From Zanthoxylum bungeanum (taxonomy: Eukaryota > Streptophyta > Magnoliopsida > Sapindales > Rutaceae), in assembly GCA_019454045.1 (NCBI GenBank), contig SKCR01035615.1:1-64000 (forward strand): DNA of 64,000 bases, in the 5' to 3' direction. The translations under genes and the position numbers were made by a program. Positions 1-13,058 of the stretch are shown here, piece after piece; the stretch's first letter is position 1; every line of letters starts with the position of its first letter. Below the pieces are notes generated by a model. It was not told the origin of the DNA, made no database searches, and saw nothing but the letters and a program-made list of their open reading frames with translations.

Positions 1-1429
1 GCAAGTTCATGCAATTGCATTCAAATTCAAGGCCAAAAAAAAAAAAAAAAAAAAGGAGCCACGGCAATCAAAGGCCACACCTACTGATAATTCATTATTA
101 GATAAGTCAAAGAAGCCAAATAAAGGCCTCTCACCTGGTTCATGATTATGATAAGGAGCCTCTTTCTTTACTTATCAAAGGAGCCCCCTGATGTGAATTG
201 GCTTACAAATGAACCACACTATTCAGAATCATGGCCTTAGAATTATGAAACAATTCAAATGCAAGCATGATGCATTCGGTTTTGGTTTCAGCGTTATTGG
301 CTTCAGGACTTATTTGAATTCTTTGAATTAGACGTTAGTCTTTATTGATTATGATGCAAATTCGCTTCAGACTTTATTGTGTGTGATTGATGATGATTCG
401 GCTTTTAAGATTCAAAGCCATTATTATTCAAACGAATCATCATCAAATTCAAATTGGAGGCCTAATTTAGATTCGCAGATATTAAGGCTTTGGTTTGATT
501 AATTCTTTGTTTAAGGGGAAAAAACCCACTTAGATAGAGGCATGATTGTTGGTAATAATTAGTGGTAAATGTGAGACTTCTTATCTCACATAGGAAGGGC
601 ATTGAGAGTAAAATGTGTTTATAAAGTTTCTCACATCTAATAACCTAAATTGGTGTTCGAATGTTATGGAGGCAAAATTGTTGGAGGGAAATTCAAATAT
701 TTGATATATAATATTTATAATCGTCAAAGATGGACACTTGGGAATTAAGGCAATTTAATTAATTCTGAATTTTATTTTTGACAATTTTTTAGTTTAAAGT
801 AAAAAACTATTTCAAGCCAATAGTTGTCTCTTAAATCAAGAGTTATGACTTTAAGGCTCTATAAATACGTATTTCCTCCTCGGAATAAAATACAACTTCT
901 TATATTCTCTCTTTTTCTAAAAAAACGTATTCCTTACATGTTATTGGGAGAATTTCTAAATTTTACTGTCTGAAAATTCTGTGTCGCTTTGTATATCTTG
1001 AAAGGAATTGCCATTAATCCAGCAACAACATAATGATGACATAATTCCTTTAAGGACAGTGAATACATGTTCAAAGCCTTTTATAGTTCTTTATTATTTC
1101 TAACAATGATGATAACCTAATTCAAAAAATGAGAAAATAAATACCTTGTGAAGTTGCATGTTTTATTATAAAATGAATGATTTAACTTATAAGAGTTGTT
1201 ATCTATTACAAAGAGTAGAAAAAGTAGAAAAAATCATGATAAAATATAAAGACTACTAAAATAGGAATGTGCTATAAGTTTAAAATAGTTTCTCTTTATT
1301 TTTCAGTTTATTTTTAAAAGTTCGGGGTAAGCATAGTCCAGTATAATTTTTTAGCCTATGTCTCTCCAAGATTCGAACATAATTGACTAGTCAAAAAATC
1401 TTATTTGAAAATCACTCGGTCTATTACAT
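1..1429. other. Non-coding left flank, repeat-derived
   Basis: No supported gene lies here. The stretch is AT-rich with stops in all frames. A run of about 20 A residues lies near 35-54. It ends where a TGTAACATCC motif, typical of an LTR terminus, begins at 1430. The part at 545-1090 is listed separately because it looks like promoter/LTR DNA. I see no terminal repeats that would fix the origin of the rest. Confidence 0.5.
545..1090 (+). repeat. Candidate LTR or TE promoter fragment
   Basis: The segment has the build of a plant LTR U3-R region. It has a TTATCTCACATAGG-like block near 577, a good TATA box (CTATAAATA) at about 859-867, and an A/T-rich stretch with AATAAAATAC just downstream. 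No matching partner LTR or target duplication was found in the window, so its boundaries are arbitrary and its family unknown. It could also be a decayed host promoter. Confidence 0.3.
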
Positions 1430-4212
1430 TGTAACATCCTACCGGCATGAAACATGAATAACCCATCTCCCCAGCCTCAAATCAATCGAAAAACAGACAT
1501 GACATACCCTGAAACAAAACAACTTGAAACTTAGTCCAGCCCCAATACGTAACCTGTAATAAATATCAAATATACAATAGGACCTCAGGTCTTTTACTAA
1601 AGACAAATCAAATACATGTCATCAATTACACTACAAATCAAAATTCTTATTTCTATACATTTACAAAATAGTGTGCACAACACGAGTCATAACATAATCA
1701 ACATAACTTCTAGACTTCTACGATACTTCCTAGGACTCTAGAGTGTCTGACTGCAATTCGATGATCCGTCATCTCGAATATGACTTTCCAAAACTTGAAC
1801 GGCTGACCGATATGGTTGCCAATATGCGAAACTTACAAACTGTTATGGAGTGAGTTATAAAACTCAATAAGTAACCACACTCACACCATAAAAGAAAAGA
1901 ATAAATCCTAAAAATAATATATATAATCATATACGTATAAGTTTGTTAGAAATCCTTTAAAGTGTTATCCTGACAATGTGTGGAAGCCTAATGGTTGTGG
2001 TCATTGGAAAACGACTCGGAAAAATAAATTTAAAATTTCAAACAAACAATGTACTTAAACTTATACTAAAAATCTTTTCCATTCTTAACACTCTCCACAT
2101 ACAAAGTCTTCTGAAAATACTTACATATAATGATCTAGAAACCAAGTTCATAAGGCATATACTTAATAAAAAACTTAAACCTTAAACAAAATTATAATAT
2201 CTAAATCAATTGAATTATGAAATCAAACTGTTTTATGATATATCAGAAAAATGAAACATATTTGAAATATCATCAAAAAGGAAAGTTTACAACTTTCTTT
2301 AGTAATAACCAAGTACTAATCTTTATACAAAAAACCTTTCGAATGTTCAAAATCCAAGTTACATATAATTACACATACGAGTGTAGAAAAGTAGCTTATA
2401 TAGAATTTCAAATCCTCTAATATTCGTAAACACACAACATTAGAAAGCTTATATGTACTCATACATAAAAGAAAAACATTTCAAAATTAGAGTTTTTATA
2501 TATATCTTTCACGTACAAACCTTTGAGAAATGCATACATGTATAAATCTAAGATCTTAACTCATTCCATACTTTTAAAATATTGTATAGCCAACAAAGGA
2601 GATGTACCGATCTTTCAGAGATCAAAAGTCATCACATAACGAGACTAAGAGTCAAAATGTATAAAAAAATACATGACTGATTCATAAACAAACAAAATTA
2701 ATGTTTAGGCATACAATACTCATACAGAACTCACTACATATTTTGGAATAGGTATGAGACGAATGTCATCCGAATGGGCTCCCTAATCAAAGCAAATATG
2801 ACGCATTATTATCTCATCAACCAAATTGTTCATCCACACATTGAAAACATAAATTATGTAAAATTAATCTCATTCATCATCAAAAATAGAAAACATAAAA
2901 TAACCATTTTAAAATAATTTTTGAAAAGAATCCCTTCAAAATAACAAAATAAGTGTATCCGAAAATATCATAAAACTAATAAAGCGTCTAATGTTCGAGT
3001 CACATGCCCTGACCAGAAAATAAATGAATCATACTCATATCGACATAGGGTAATGAGTTGGCTCATTTCGGATGGAAAAGACCCTATACGCACCACAACA
3101 ATCAAAATCATAAAACAAATCAAACATAGTATGAGCATCGGCTGAAACATATTTATTATAATGTAAGCGAAGTCAGATACGTCTTAAATACATCTCTTTC
3201 AAAAACATATCTTTTTGAAAATAAAATTTTCAAAACACTTTTCAAAAAAAAAATTATAAAACAAAGGTATCCAAAATATATCATAAAAAACTAAACTGTT
3301 GACAAAATCAATTTTCAAAACCAATATCATCATAAATATGTATCAAGCTTCCATAAACCAACTCAACTGGATGAACAAATCAAACATCTATTTTCCAGGT
3401 CACGCGCATAGAGTGGAAATGAACGAAACATGACCATGTCAATACGGTAGTGGGTCAACCCATTTCAGAAGGCTATGACCATATACAAGACCACCACACA
3501 GTTAAAAAATCATAAAACAAATAAAAATATAGTACGAGCACCGTTGCATAAACATATCATATCTCATCAAAATGAAAAACAAATTAAACAAAAGGGAATC
3601 TTTTCCAAAAAATTGAACATTTCAAAAACAATATTTCGAAGAACAAATAAAAAAGAGTATCCATCCATACACATGTAAGTACATCACATAACAATATCAA
3701 ATCCATATGACAAGTGACTTGTAAACTATGAAACAATTATCCTACATGTCATATGGCAGACAATGAATTTTTGCTCACAGCCCGTTGATGAGTCTTTTAT
3801 GGGAACACATCTGAAAGTTCGGCAAAGCTGTAAGGTTTAATACTTGAAAGGAAAGAAACCCCAAAAATCCAAAAGCCAGAGTTCTGGCAGAACATTATCT
3901 CTGTCCGGCCAGGTCTAAACTGTGATGTCCAGCTGGATGTTCTTAAAGTCTGGCCAGATTTGAGTCACATTTTCAGTTTTGTAGAATGACTAAATCTTTT
4001 TCCTTATTTACCAATTTCCATAAAATCGGTTCACCTTCATTCTTAAACGCTTTCCTTAACAGTTGAGATTCTTTCCCGAATAATCAAGCCCTAAATACTA
4101 TAAAAAGAGCATCATAGCACACGACAAAGAGACTTTTTATCAGACTTTTGACTGACTGTTCCTTGAAATGTGAAAACCAAACATCAAAAATAGTAAACCA
4201 AACTTCCAAAAA
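1430..4212 (-). repeat. Probable eroded Ty3-gypsy LTR/non-coding DNA
   Basis: It starts with TGTAACATCC, the same terminal sequence as the gypsy-type LTRs at 36673 and 43197, so it may be the inner or outer end of a minus-oriented gypsy LTR. It has no long ORF. Two diverged copies of a roughly 180-bp unit lie at about 2983-3170 and 3388-3565, sharing the order CAC-rich block, TCATAAAACAAAT and ATAGTA.GAGCA. Its right edge coincides with the truncation point of the copia A 3' LTR, suggesting that a rearrangement or insertion removed the rest of that LTR. Confidence 0.4.
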
Positions 4213-4679
4213 TAGTAAAGACCTCAAGTCTAAGGACTAGTCATACAATCGATACATGAAATTTCTCACAGACATATGAGATAAACACTCCATGTGAAAA
4301 CTTTCGGCTGTCAGTTCGATGGACACGAGCAACTCATGCATCCATATGATACACCAAGCAGACGGATCTCCGCTAGTAGCCTATGAGATCGGCTACCCCA
4401 CTTAAGGGCAGATCATATCATCATGCTAGTCTCTCCGCTTTGTGAACGCCCATATTATTCAAAAAACTATAACTAGGAACGTTTAAGAGTAATGATTCTC
4501 ATAAGGCGTGGAAGCCATCATCTTATTACTCAAATGGCTTTATTACAGTGTTTGATGATTCATATAATTTATGGAAGACACGTATAATAAAGATTGCCAT
4601 TTTATTAATTAATGAAAATATTACAAATACATGTACATATAGCCCATCCACAAGTTGGGTATAGGGAATATCCCTAACA
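4213..4679 (-). repeat. 3' LTR remnant of copia A
   Basis: About 465 bp match the right-hand end of the LTR at 11500-11965, including the TATCCCTAACA terminus. In element orientation the LTR begins TGTTAGGGATAT. Homology to the intact copy stops near 4213, so only the first quarter of the 3' LTR survives. The remaining 1.5 kb has been replaced by unrelated sequence to the left. No target-site duplication can be checked for this reason. Confidence 0.85.
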
Positions 4680-4697
4680 ATCTCCAACTTGCACTAT
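4680..4697 (-). other. Polypurine tract of copia A
   Basis: On the minus strand the sequence just before the LTR reads GCAAGTTGGAGAT. This is the usual place and composition of a copia polypurine tract, which primes plus-strand DNA synthesis. It fixes the element as minus-stranded with its 3' end on the left. Confidence 0.75.
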
Positions 4698-6562
4698 AGC
4701 CAACTAGTATGAATCTGGACACCATACTCCCGAGTGTGCCTATCATGCTTTTGTTGAGTCAGCCCTTTAGTTAGAGAATCTGCAAGATTATCTTCTGTGG
4801 GTATTTTCTCTATAATAACTTCTTTTCTCTCAACAATCTCCCAGATGAGATGAAATTGCCTGAGTACATGCTTAGATTTCTGGTGGGACCTTGGTTCCTT
4901 TGATTGAGCAATGGCGCCCGTGTTGTCACAGTACATCGTGACACCATTCTTTATCGCAGAAAGCACTTCCAGCTCTGTGATGAACTTCTTTTTCCAGACT
5001 GCTTCTTTAGCTGCCTCAGATGCTGCAATATATTTGGCTTCAGTGGTGGAGTCCGTTGTAGTTGACTACTTTGAGCTTTCCCAACTGACAGCACCACCAT
5101 TCAAAGTAAACAGATATCCTGTTTGCGATCTGCTATCATCCCTATCGGTCTGAAAGCTCGCATCATAGAAACCAATGACTTTCATCTCAGAAAAATCTCC
5201 GTATGTCAAAAACACATCCTTAGTTCTTCTCAGATACTTGAGGATTATTTTGACAGCTGCCCAATGTTGCTCACCAGGATTTGCCTAATACCTGCTCTTT
5301 ATGCTAAGAGCATAAGAGACATCAGGTCTTGTACATAGCATGGCGTACATGATCGATCCTATTGCTGAAGTATAAGGGATCCTACTCATACGCTCTCTAT
5401 CTGAAGGAGTATGTGGACATTGCTCCTTAGATAGATAATTTGATTCCATGACAAGTAGGTAAATTACCTCTTTTGGAATCTTCCATTTGAATCTTTTCAA
5501 AACTTTATCTATGTATGTAGTAGATTGAGAAAGTCCTAACAACCTCTTAGATCTATTACGGTAGATCTTAATGTCGAGGATGTAGGCTACTTCTCCCAAA
5601 TCTTTCATGGAGAAATTCTGAGATAACCATTGCTTGGTGGCTTGTATCATGGGAATATCATTCCCGATGATTAATATGTCATCGACATATAATACAAGAA
5701 ATACAACAACACTCCCACTACTTTTCCTGTAAACACAAGGCTCGTCTACATTTTTGATGAAGTCAAATTCTTTGATTGTCTCATCAAATCGTATATTCCA
5801 ACTTCCGGAGGCTTGCTTGAGTCCATAAATGGATCGTTTAAGCTTGCATACTTTATTATGATCATCCTTAGATGCAAACCCCTCAGGTTGTGTCATATAA
5901 ACATCCTCTACGAGGTTCCCATTAAGGAAAGCTGTTTTGACATCTATTTGCCAAATCTCATAATCAAAGTGTGCAGCTAGTGCTAGTAAAATTCGAATGG
6001 ACTTTATCATTGCAACATGTGAGAAGGTTTCGTCATAGTCAATTCCTTGGATTTGTCTATAACCTTTCGCCATCAACCTAGCCTTATAGGTTTGGATGTT
6101 GCCTTCTGCATCAGTTTTACGCTTGTAAATCCACTTGCAGCCTATGGGTTTTATCCCTTCAGGTGCATCCACCAAGTCCCAGACTTGATTCTGATACAAA
6201 GAGTCTATTTTGGATTTCATGGCCTCAAGCCACTTAACTGAATCAATGTCACACATTACTTCGTCATAACTGGTGGGATCGTCATTATCAATGACTTGAT
6301 CATGTTCCTCATCAATATGGAAACCATATCTTTCCCTACCAGACCTTCTAAGTTCATAACCTTGTGGTTGTTCCGTCACTGCCCTTTTGAGGGGCATGGG
6401 GCTTAGTTCTATGTTAGATTGTTCTTTTCGTACCTCATCGAGGTCAAGTCTACTCCTACTATATTTCTTGAGAAGGAATTCATTCTCTAGAAATTTAGCA
6501 TTTCGTGAGACAAATGTTCTTTGTTCATTTGGGACGTAGAACACGTATGCTCTTGAGTTCAA
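4694..6562 (-). pseudogene. Copia A reverse transcriptase-RNase H (decayed)
   Basis: The 3' half of a Ty1-copia gag-pol, read right to left. It begins in the integrase C-terminus and passes through the RT region, with the WIYKRK, QIDVKTAFLNG and RSIYGLKQA blocks and an intact YVDD catalytic motif at 5678-5689. It then enters RNase H, with DASF, TEAKYIAASEAAKEA and YCDNTGAIAQ. Stops interrupt it after KSRY (5285) and again near 5070 within RNase H, and it is out of phase with the upstream part by a frameshift at 6559. The YVDDILIIGND and NIRFDETIK blocks suggest the Angela/Tork/TAR side of copia, but the lineage is not certain. It cannot make a full protein. Confidence 0.9.
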
Positions 6563-7749
6563 GGCAATCCTATAAACTTACATTTAATTGCCCTATAATC
6601 CAATTTGTTAGTTTGTGTGAGCTTATAATATGCATCACATCCCCAAACTCTTAGATAACTAAGACTAAGACGTTTTCCAGACCATAACTCATATGGTGTT
6701 TGACTAACAGTCTTGGAAGGAAATTGGTTTATAAATAGTGTTGTAGTTTCTAAAGTAAGACCCCAAAATGAAAGAGGTAGATCCGTGCCTGAGATCGTTG
6801 ATCGGACCATATCTAATAATGTCCGATTTATCCTTTCGGAGACCCCATTATGTTGTGGAGTTCCCGAAGGAGTCCATTGGGAAATAATACCATTTTCTCT
6901 CAAGTAATCTTGAAATTCGTCGTTTAAGTATTCACCACCTCGGTCAGACCTTAGTGACTTAATACTTTTATTAAGCTAGTTTTCTACTTCAGTTTTGAAG
7001 ACTTTGAATTTCTCAAAGGCTTCAGATTTGTACCGCATAAGGTACACATACCCATATCGCGAATGATCATCGATAAAGGTAATGAAGTAGGAGAATCCAC
7101 CTCTAGCGGTGACTGACATTGATCCGCATACATCAGAGTGTATGAGTTCTAATGTCTCAGTTGCACGCTGTCATTTACCTTTGAAGGGTAATTTGGTCAT
7201 TTTACCAAGTAAACAAGACTCACAAGTTCCATAAGGTTCATATTTGAAGGGTCTGAAATACCCATCCTTATGTAGCTTAGTTAATCTTGTTTCATTGATA
7301 TGACCTAAGCGACTGTGCCATAGAAGTGATTCATTGAGATTATTCAAGTTAATGTTGTATATATTAGAGGTTGAAAATTTTTTGTTAGTTTGTAAGACAT
7401 AGATACCATTATTCAAAATACCATCTCCATATTTTATTTCATTGAAATAAATAGAACATTCATTACAACTTATTAGGCATGAAAAGCCTTTATTACATAA
7501 AGAAGAAATTGAAATGATGTTCTTTACTAGAGAAGGTATATAAACACAATCTTCTAAGTCTAAAACTAAACCATTTGGCAAAACTAATGAATAAGTCCCC
7601 ACGCACTATGCAGCTAGTTTTGCTCCATTACCCATGCGTAAGTCAACCTCCCAATGACGAAGTCTCCTACTGTTTCTCAGGCCCTGCACATTTTTACACA
7701 AGTGAGTCCCATAACCGGTGTCAAGCACCCAAGTAGAAGGTTCAGAGTT
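6559..7749 (-). pseudogene. Copia A protease-integrase (decayed)
   Basis: Contains the copia protease site as WVLDTG (about 7722), followed by Y rather than the common A. Next comes the integrase zinc-binding region, with WHSRLGH and CESC at about 7210-7320. The catalytic core keeps its three acidic landmarks in HSDVCG, RSDRGGEY and HNGVSE. In-frame stops lie at about 7606, 7171 and 6976, all in one reading phase with gag, so they are substitutions rather than indels. The phase changes only at 6559. Integrase would insert the cDNA; this copy is dead. Confidence 0.88.
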
Positions 7750-8613
7750 TTGAGAATATAGTTCAATCATATACAACATACCTGAAGCATTGGTCTTCTT
7801 GGCCTCTTGGGCTTCCCCAGCTTCCTTGGCTTTCAAGGATCTGCAGTCTTTCTTCCAATGACCTTTATTTCTACAAAAGAAACACTTCCCATTTCCATTT
7901 TTCTTCTCCACCTTACCATTGGGCTTTAGGTGATCTGGAGCCTTGGCCTTACCCTTATTTTTCTTTGGGCCTCGTGGCTTCAGGTCCGTACCCGTAAGCA
8001 TGACGGAGGTTTTAAGCTCCAGTTTCAAGTCATTCTCTGTTTTCTTTATCAGATTGTGCAATTATGCTAAAGTAGCTTCTTTATCAGATAGATGAAACTG
8101 CAAAATAAAGTTAGAGAAGTCTTTTGGTAAGGACTGAAGAATTAGATCGTGACCTATCTCATGATCCATGATGAACCCGAGGTTGGCCAATTTTTTAATG
8201 TGGCCAATCATCTTAAGCACATGTCCACTAACAGATCCTTCCTTATACCTTGTTTGGAGTAAGGCACATGACATTTGGAATCTCACGGTATGAACGGAAG
8301 TTGCATACAACTCCTTCAAGTGAAAGATGATGGTTTGAGCATCCATATCTTCGTGAGCTTTCTGAAGTTCGTCCGACATAGAGCCAAGCATTATGCAAAC
8401 TGCTTGCTCATCATCATCAACGTGTTTCTTCCAAGCATCAAATGTATTTTGGTCAGCATCTTCTACGAGTTCAGGGGGAAATGGTCTTTCAAGAACATAG
8501 AAAATATCTTCTTGTCGTAAGATAATTTTAAGGTTTCTAAACCAGTTATTGTAGTTGTCCCCTTTGAGCTTATGCTCATCAAGGATGGAATGAAGTGATA
8601 CTCTGTTTGCCAT
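7750..8613 (-). pseudogene. Copia A gag (decayed)
   Basis: Starts at an ATG at 8613 (MANRVSLHS) and encodes a UBN2-type copia capsid of about 180 residues. It stops at a TAA at 8062-8064, then continues in the same phase into a basic nucleocapsid with a canonical zinc knuckle, CFFCRNKGHWKKDC (CX2CX4HX4C), at about 7843-7884. The knuckle would bind packaged RNA. The single premature stop separates capsid from nucleocapsid. The start is chosen because it is the first Met after the long leader and fits the family N-terminus. Confidence 0.88.
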
Positions 8614-9973
8614 TTGAATGTTTGTTAAATTTTTTAACCCACCTGTTAAGAGAGAATGTTAAAATTAAGAATATGTTTTCATTAATGTTTCATAATAATA
8701 TAGGCTTTTAATATTATGAAGTTTCTCCCACTCAATTGTTTTAAAATTTTAAGCAAATCGCATCAACCTCAATATGATGGATTTCTTGTAGGCAAGGATC
8801 CCATTATTATCATTTCATAACTCCAACTAGGCCTGTCGTTATAAATACGATAATTAGGTAGGTTCCCAACCAATTTATGATATAAATCACAATTCCTTGA
8901 TCATTGGGTTGGGCAATCAAACATGCCATACTTATGCTAGTCCTCGTGGACACCCAATCTTTGCCCCTAAGTTATAAAACCATTCCTAAGGGTCGCTGCG
9001 TCTTATGACTTAGAAAAGTCAAACCATTGTCAATAGTACGATTTAGGGACAAATTGGTATTGGTCAGTCTGGTAAAGCCTAGTCCTGCCAATACGGTTTA
9101 AGCCCTTTGGGTCTATACTTTACAATGGGAGGCAAATTTTGAACTTAAACTATTATTGAGGATTTTAGCATGTTTAAGTGAATAACTATCAAATGGATTC
9201 CTCCATTGAAAATTCCCCAGAGGGAGGGTGGAGCGAACTCTCTTAAATGCCCTTACCTCTTAGGCTTTTATTGTCTTGGTGACAGGAATAAACAATTGAT
9301 CCTCCAAATTAGTCCAACACTTTAAATATGCTTTAAGGTAAGCTTTGAGTAAATGATTATCTAGATGTCTTCACAGCTTTTCCTTTTGGCTATAAAAAGG
9401 TAGTGAGTGAAGGAAGACACCAAATCATTATCTAACTCTAGTAATACCTTTGGTAAATTAACTTTAGTTTGGAAAGTTTTATTAATGCCTTGGTCCCACC
9501 CCACTTGTATCTTTTATAATGTATTTTATTATAAACAAGTGATTTATATTATTAGCCTTAAAGGTAATAAATCTTTAAGTTCATCATAGAATAATTACTT
9601 AGCTAAGGGATAACAATACACTCTCTATTTCCTTAGAAAGTCTCTAGATGCTTGCACCCTAAAATAATCATGCCAATTCTAATCATACATAGAATCATCA
9701 AGCATATGAGTTTTAATATGTTAGAATTATTTTAATGCATTAAATAACTTTGATTAATATTTAATTATGATATTGCATTTTATTTTATTCAAATAAATTT
9801 ACTATTCACATTTTTTACAGATGCGTGTTAAATACAATTTCACAATTCAAATCTTAACCAAATCATGCAAAACTTGTGCCTAAAATTAAATTAAGAGTGT
9901 TAGCTTTCCAACGAGCTTTTACACACCCAATTTTGAGTTCAAATGAGAGAGAACTAATCAAAACAAAAACGAC
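8614..9973 (-). other. Untranslated leader of copia A
   Basis: About 1.36 kb between the primer-binding site and gag, with no ORF of note, which is long for a copia leader. It contains, at about 9190-9440, a block that recurs in the non-coding 3' region of the Athila-like element (about 26270-26495) in the same relative orientation. The block includes CCCCAGAGGGAGGGTGGAGC, GGTGACAGGAATAAACAA and GTGAGTGAAGGAAGACACCA. Confidence 0.75.
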
Positions 9974-9985
9974 GCTCTGATACCA
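9974..9985 (-). other. Primer-binding site, copia A (tRNA-iMet)
   Basis: The minus strand reads TGGTATCAGAGC directly after the LTR end. It is complementary to the 3' end of plant initiator tRNA-Met, the usual copia primer. It fixes the LTR boundary at 9987 and the minus orientation. Confidence 0.93.
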
Positions 9986-9986
9986 C

Positions 9987-11965
9987 TGTTGGGAAGCGGC
10001 CGCGAGTGCGCAGCAGAAAATTAAATAATCAAATTATGATGCCGCTATCCCTTTGCCCAAGACCCATTTGTTTTGATTATTCTACAAGCCTAGGCATGTT
10101 ACTATATATTCTAAACATAAAAACTCATCAAACATGCAAAGAACATAAACCTAAACATGCTAACTATCATAAGAACTCTAATTAAAATAAATAAAGAAAA
10201 AGACTTACTTGAACCGAAGACTCCTCCAGTCCTCTCTCCAATCTACAATCTTTTCTCGAACTCAGCAAGCTCATCCATGTTCCAAAGAGCCACCCAAGTG
10301 TGTGGCCTCCAAAGGTGCACACACCAAAGCCAAAACTCAACGGCAAGACTACGTCTTGAGTGCACGGGTATTTTGCCCTTGGTGCTAGCCTAGGTAAATA
10401 GCTCAAAACTTTTAACTCGAGGTTCCTCTAGTCAATTAGACTTAAGGATCCTCAAAATCAGTGGCTTACTCTTAAACTTTAGAGTTGCTCACTTATATAA
10501 ACCCAAGATATGAAAAGTTTGGTGCAAAAATTTGTGAAGAATTCTTTGGGATAAATGCTCCAAAGACAATAAAATTAATTAAGAATCCGATGTGGGATAA
10601 ATGCTAATTTAATCTTAGCCATTGGATCTTAATTTAGTGGTTTAATGAGATTATAAAACCCTAATAAGAGTTTGGGCCGAATTGGAATTCAAAACAAATA
10701 ACAAATAATAAAATTTTTTACTATTCATATTACTATTCATGTTACTATTCACATTACTATTCATGATTTATTTATTTATTTATTTATTCCAATTCCCGAA
10801 GTGCCCTTATCATCATTCACCAATCCGTAAGCCACTATGGAACCTCATAAATGATATGTTCAATAATTAAACACATTGAACCATTTATGAACAATTCATA
10901 CATCAATCATATATGCTGTTAAGTTTGTACTATGCACTGTTAACCATTGATTTCGACTTTGTTGTGTGTGACCTTTTAGGTTCCCCTCAAGTTGGACATG
11001 AAATGAATCGTGATAATTTAATCAAACATAAATTATCCTCCGATCAGATGGTCGTTCGATTTCAATGACCAAGGTTGACATCTAGCAACATGCCAAAGCC
11101 CCCAAATGAGAAGAAAAGATATATATACCCATTCTGTATGCGATTTACATATGATACAGTCCCTCGCCTCACTGTATCTCCACTGTTTGACCTAGGGTAT
11201 GGAAATTGTCTACCCATATACTCAAACGTATGAAGTTGATAGTGTCATGAATCATGCTAACCCAAGATTCTCACATGATTCTTCCGCTGCGACCACAGTC
11301 TCAAGCACTGATCACACATATCAACCCGAGAACTGGTATACTACTCTTATAAGAAAATATTATCCGAGAGAGTGGCGATTCTCTGATGTATCCTTACAAA
11401 CTTCATGTGTTTCAACAAATGACCCAATCGTACCCTTATGACCGGATCTTTTGAACCGGGGAAGGAGAATGTCAAATTTATTTGATCCACACATAAGATT
11501 GTAAAGACCTTAAGTCTAAGGACTAGTCAAACAATCGATACATGAAAGTTCTCACAGACACATGGGATAAACACTCCATGTGAAAACTTTCGGCGGTCAG
11601 TTCGATGGACACGAGCAACTCATGCATCCATGTGATACACCAAGCGGACAGATCTCCGCTAGTAGCCTATGAGATCGGCTACCCCACTTAAGGGCGGATC
11701 ATATCATCATGCTAGTCTCTCCACTTTGTGAACGCCTAGATTATTCACAAAACTATGACTAGGAAAGTTTAAGAGTAATGATTCTCATAAGGCGTGGAAG
11801 CCATCATCTTATTACTCCAAGGGCTTTATTACAGTGTTTGATGATTCATATAATTTATGTAAGACTCGTATAATAAAGATTTTCATTTTATTAATTAATG
11901 AAAATATTACAAATACATGTACATATAGCCCATCTACAAGTTGGGTATAGGGCATATCCCTAACA
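9987..11965 (-). repeat. 5' LTR of copia A (complete, 1979 bp)
   Basis: Bounded by TGTTGGGAAGC on the left and CCCTAACA on the right (TG...CA), and abutting the primer-binding site. The outer 465 bp recur as the truncated 3' LTR at 4213-4679. ORFs within it are short and overlap on both strands, so none is taken as a gene. The right flank is an unrelated plus-strand copia LTR (E1), so copia A inserted into that older element. Confidence 0.88.
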
Positions 11966-13058
11966 ATCCCAACCAATAGCTACATACTTTGGGGACATAG
12001 TTTGGTGTGTTGTTGGGGGTGTTTTACATAGATATGAAATTCACTCATTCTTATGAGAAGTAAATGAGTATCTTCCTAAAGGGTTGATTCGGTACTTGAA
12101 TGATTAGAGCGCTCAAGTCTTTCTATTACGAATAGAAAGATTAATAGTCATAATGGTTATGAATAAATCGTTTATTAGAGAATCAATGGTACTTAAGGTA
12201 AAAATAGTATGAGGGGTATAACATGTATTTTGACCCGGCTCTAATGATGAGATACTCGTGAAGGGCCAATCCTTATGTAATGACTATATCGATGGACACC
12301 GACGTAGTTCGACTTATATAATATATCTACAGTAATAAGAATGCAGCTTTGAGTTTTTAGTGGAATAACCTAAAATTAGTAATTCAGAATATTTAATTAA
12401 AGAATTTAATTAATATTTCGGGATTATTGGAGCTCGAAACTGTAGATCTATTTGGTCCCCGTGCAAACTCGATATACTGTAGCAAATTAAATATAATTGG
12501 ATAGTCCAATTATAAGCTCATATATATTATTAATATGATTAATAATATATATGTCACACTTGGAACATATATTAATTTTAATATAAGATTTTTTCATATA
12601 AATGATTATGAGATAATCATTTAATTTAAAATATTGTATTTATTAAATTATATTTTATATATATGTTAATAAGTTCTATTTTGGAAGTAAATGGATTTAA
12701 AAAGGTGATTTTATATTCACATTTTAAATGAAAGTTATAATATTTTATTTTTACAACTTGATTATGTCTTAATGAAGAGATTTAACAAAAATATTTGTAG
12801 AAAAAATTAGTCATTGGCTGAATTTTGGAGAAGGAAGGGGAATGGTTTCTTTTGTTTTTTGACAACAAATTAAACCCTAAATATAAAAGGGAAAATTATT
12901 TTTTATTTTCATCCTAATTCTTTGGTGAAAAAATCCTAGCCACCATTGTTCAAGTTTTCTCTCAAGAGTTGAAAGAAAAAGAAAGAACAAGAATAATAAA
13001 AATAAGAGTGCGATAATTTTAAGCTCTAAATCGTTTAGCGATTGTGGTGTGAATCTAG
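11966..13058 (+). repeat. Copia LTR remnant E1, first part
   Basis: Matches, in reverse orientation, the middle of the LTRs at 13059-15362 and 15588-17699. Landmarks are CCAATAGCTACATACTTTGG and the TTACATAGATATGAAATTCA block. Its left part is cut away by copia A and its right part resumes at 15368 beyond the solo LTR. It is the oldest layer visible in this part of the nest. Confidence 0.75.

Noticed and set aside
9974..9985. Possible tRNA gene traces (GGTATCAGAGC) here and at 43181 and 57276
   Set aside because: Only the 3' tRNA complement is present, directly beside LTR ends. These are primer-binding sites, not tRNA genes.
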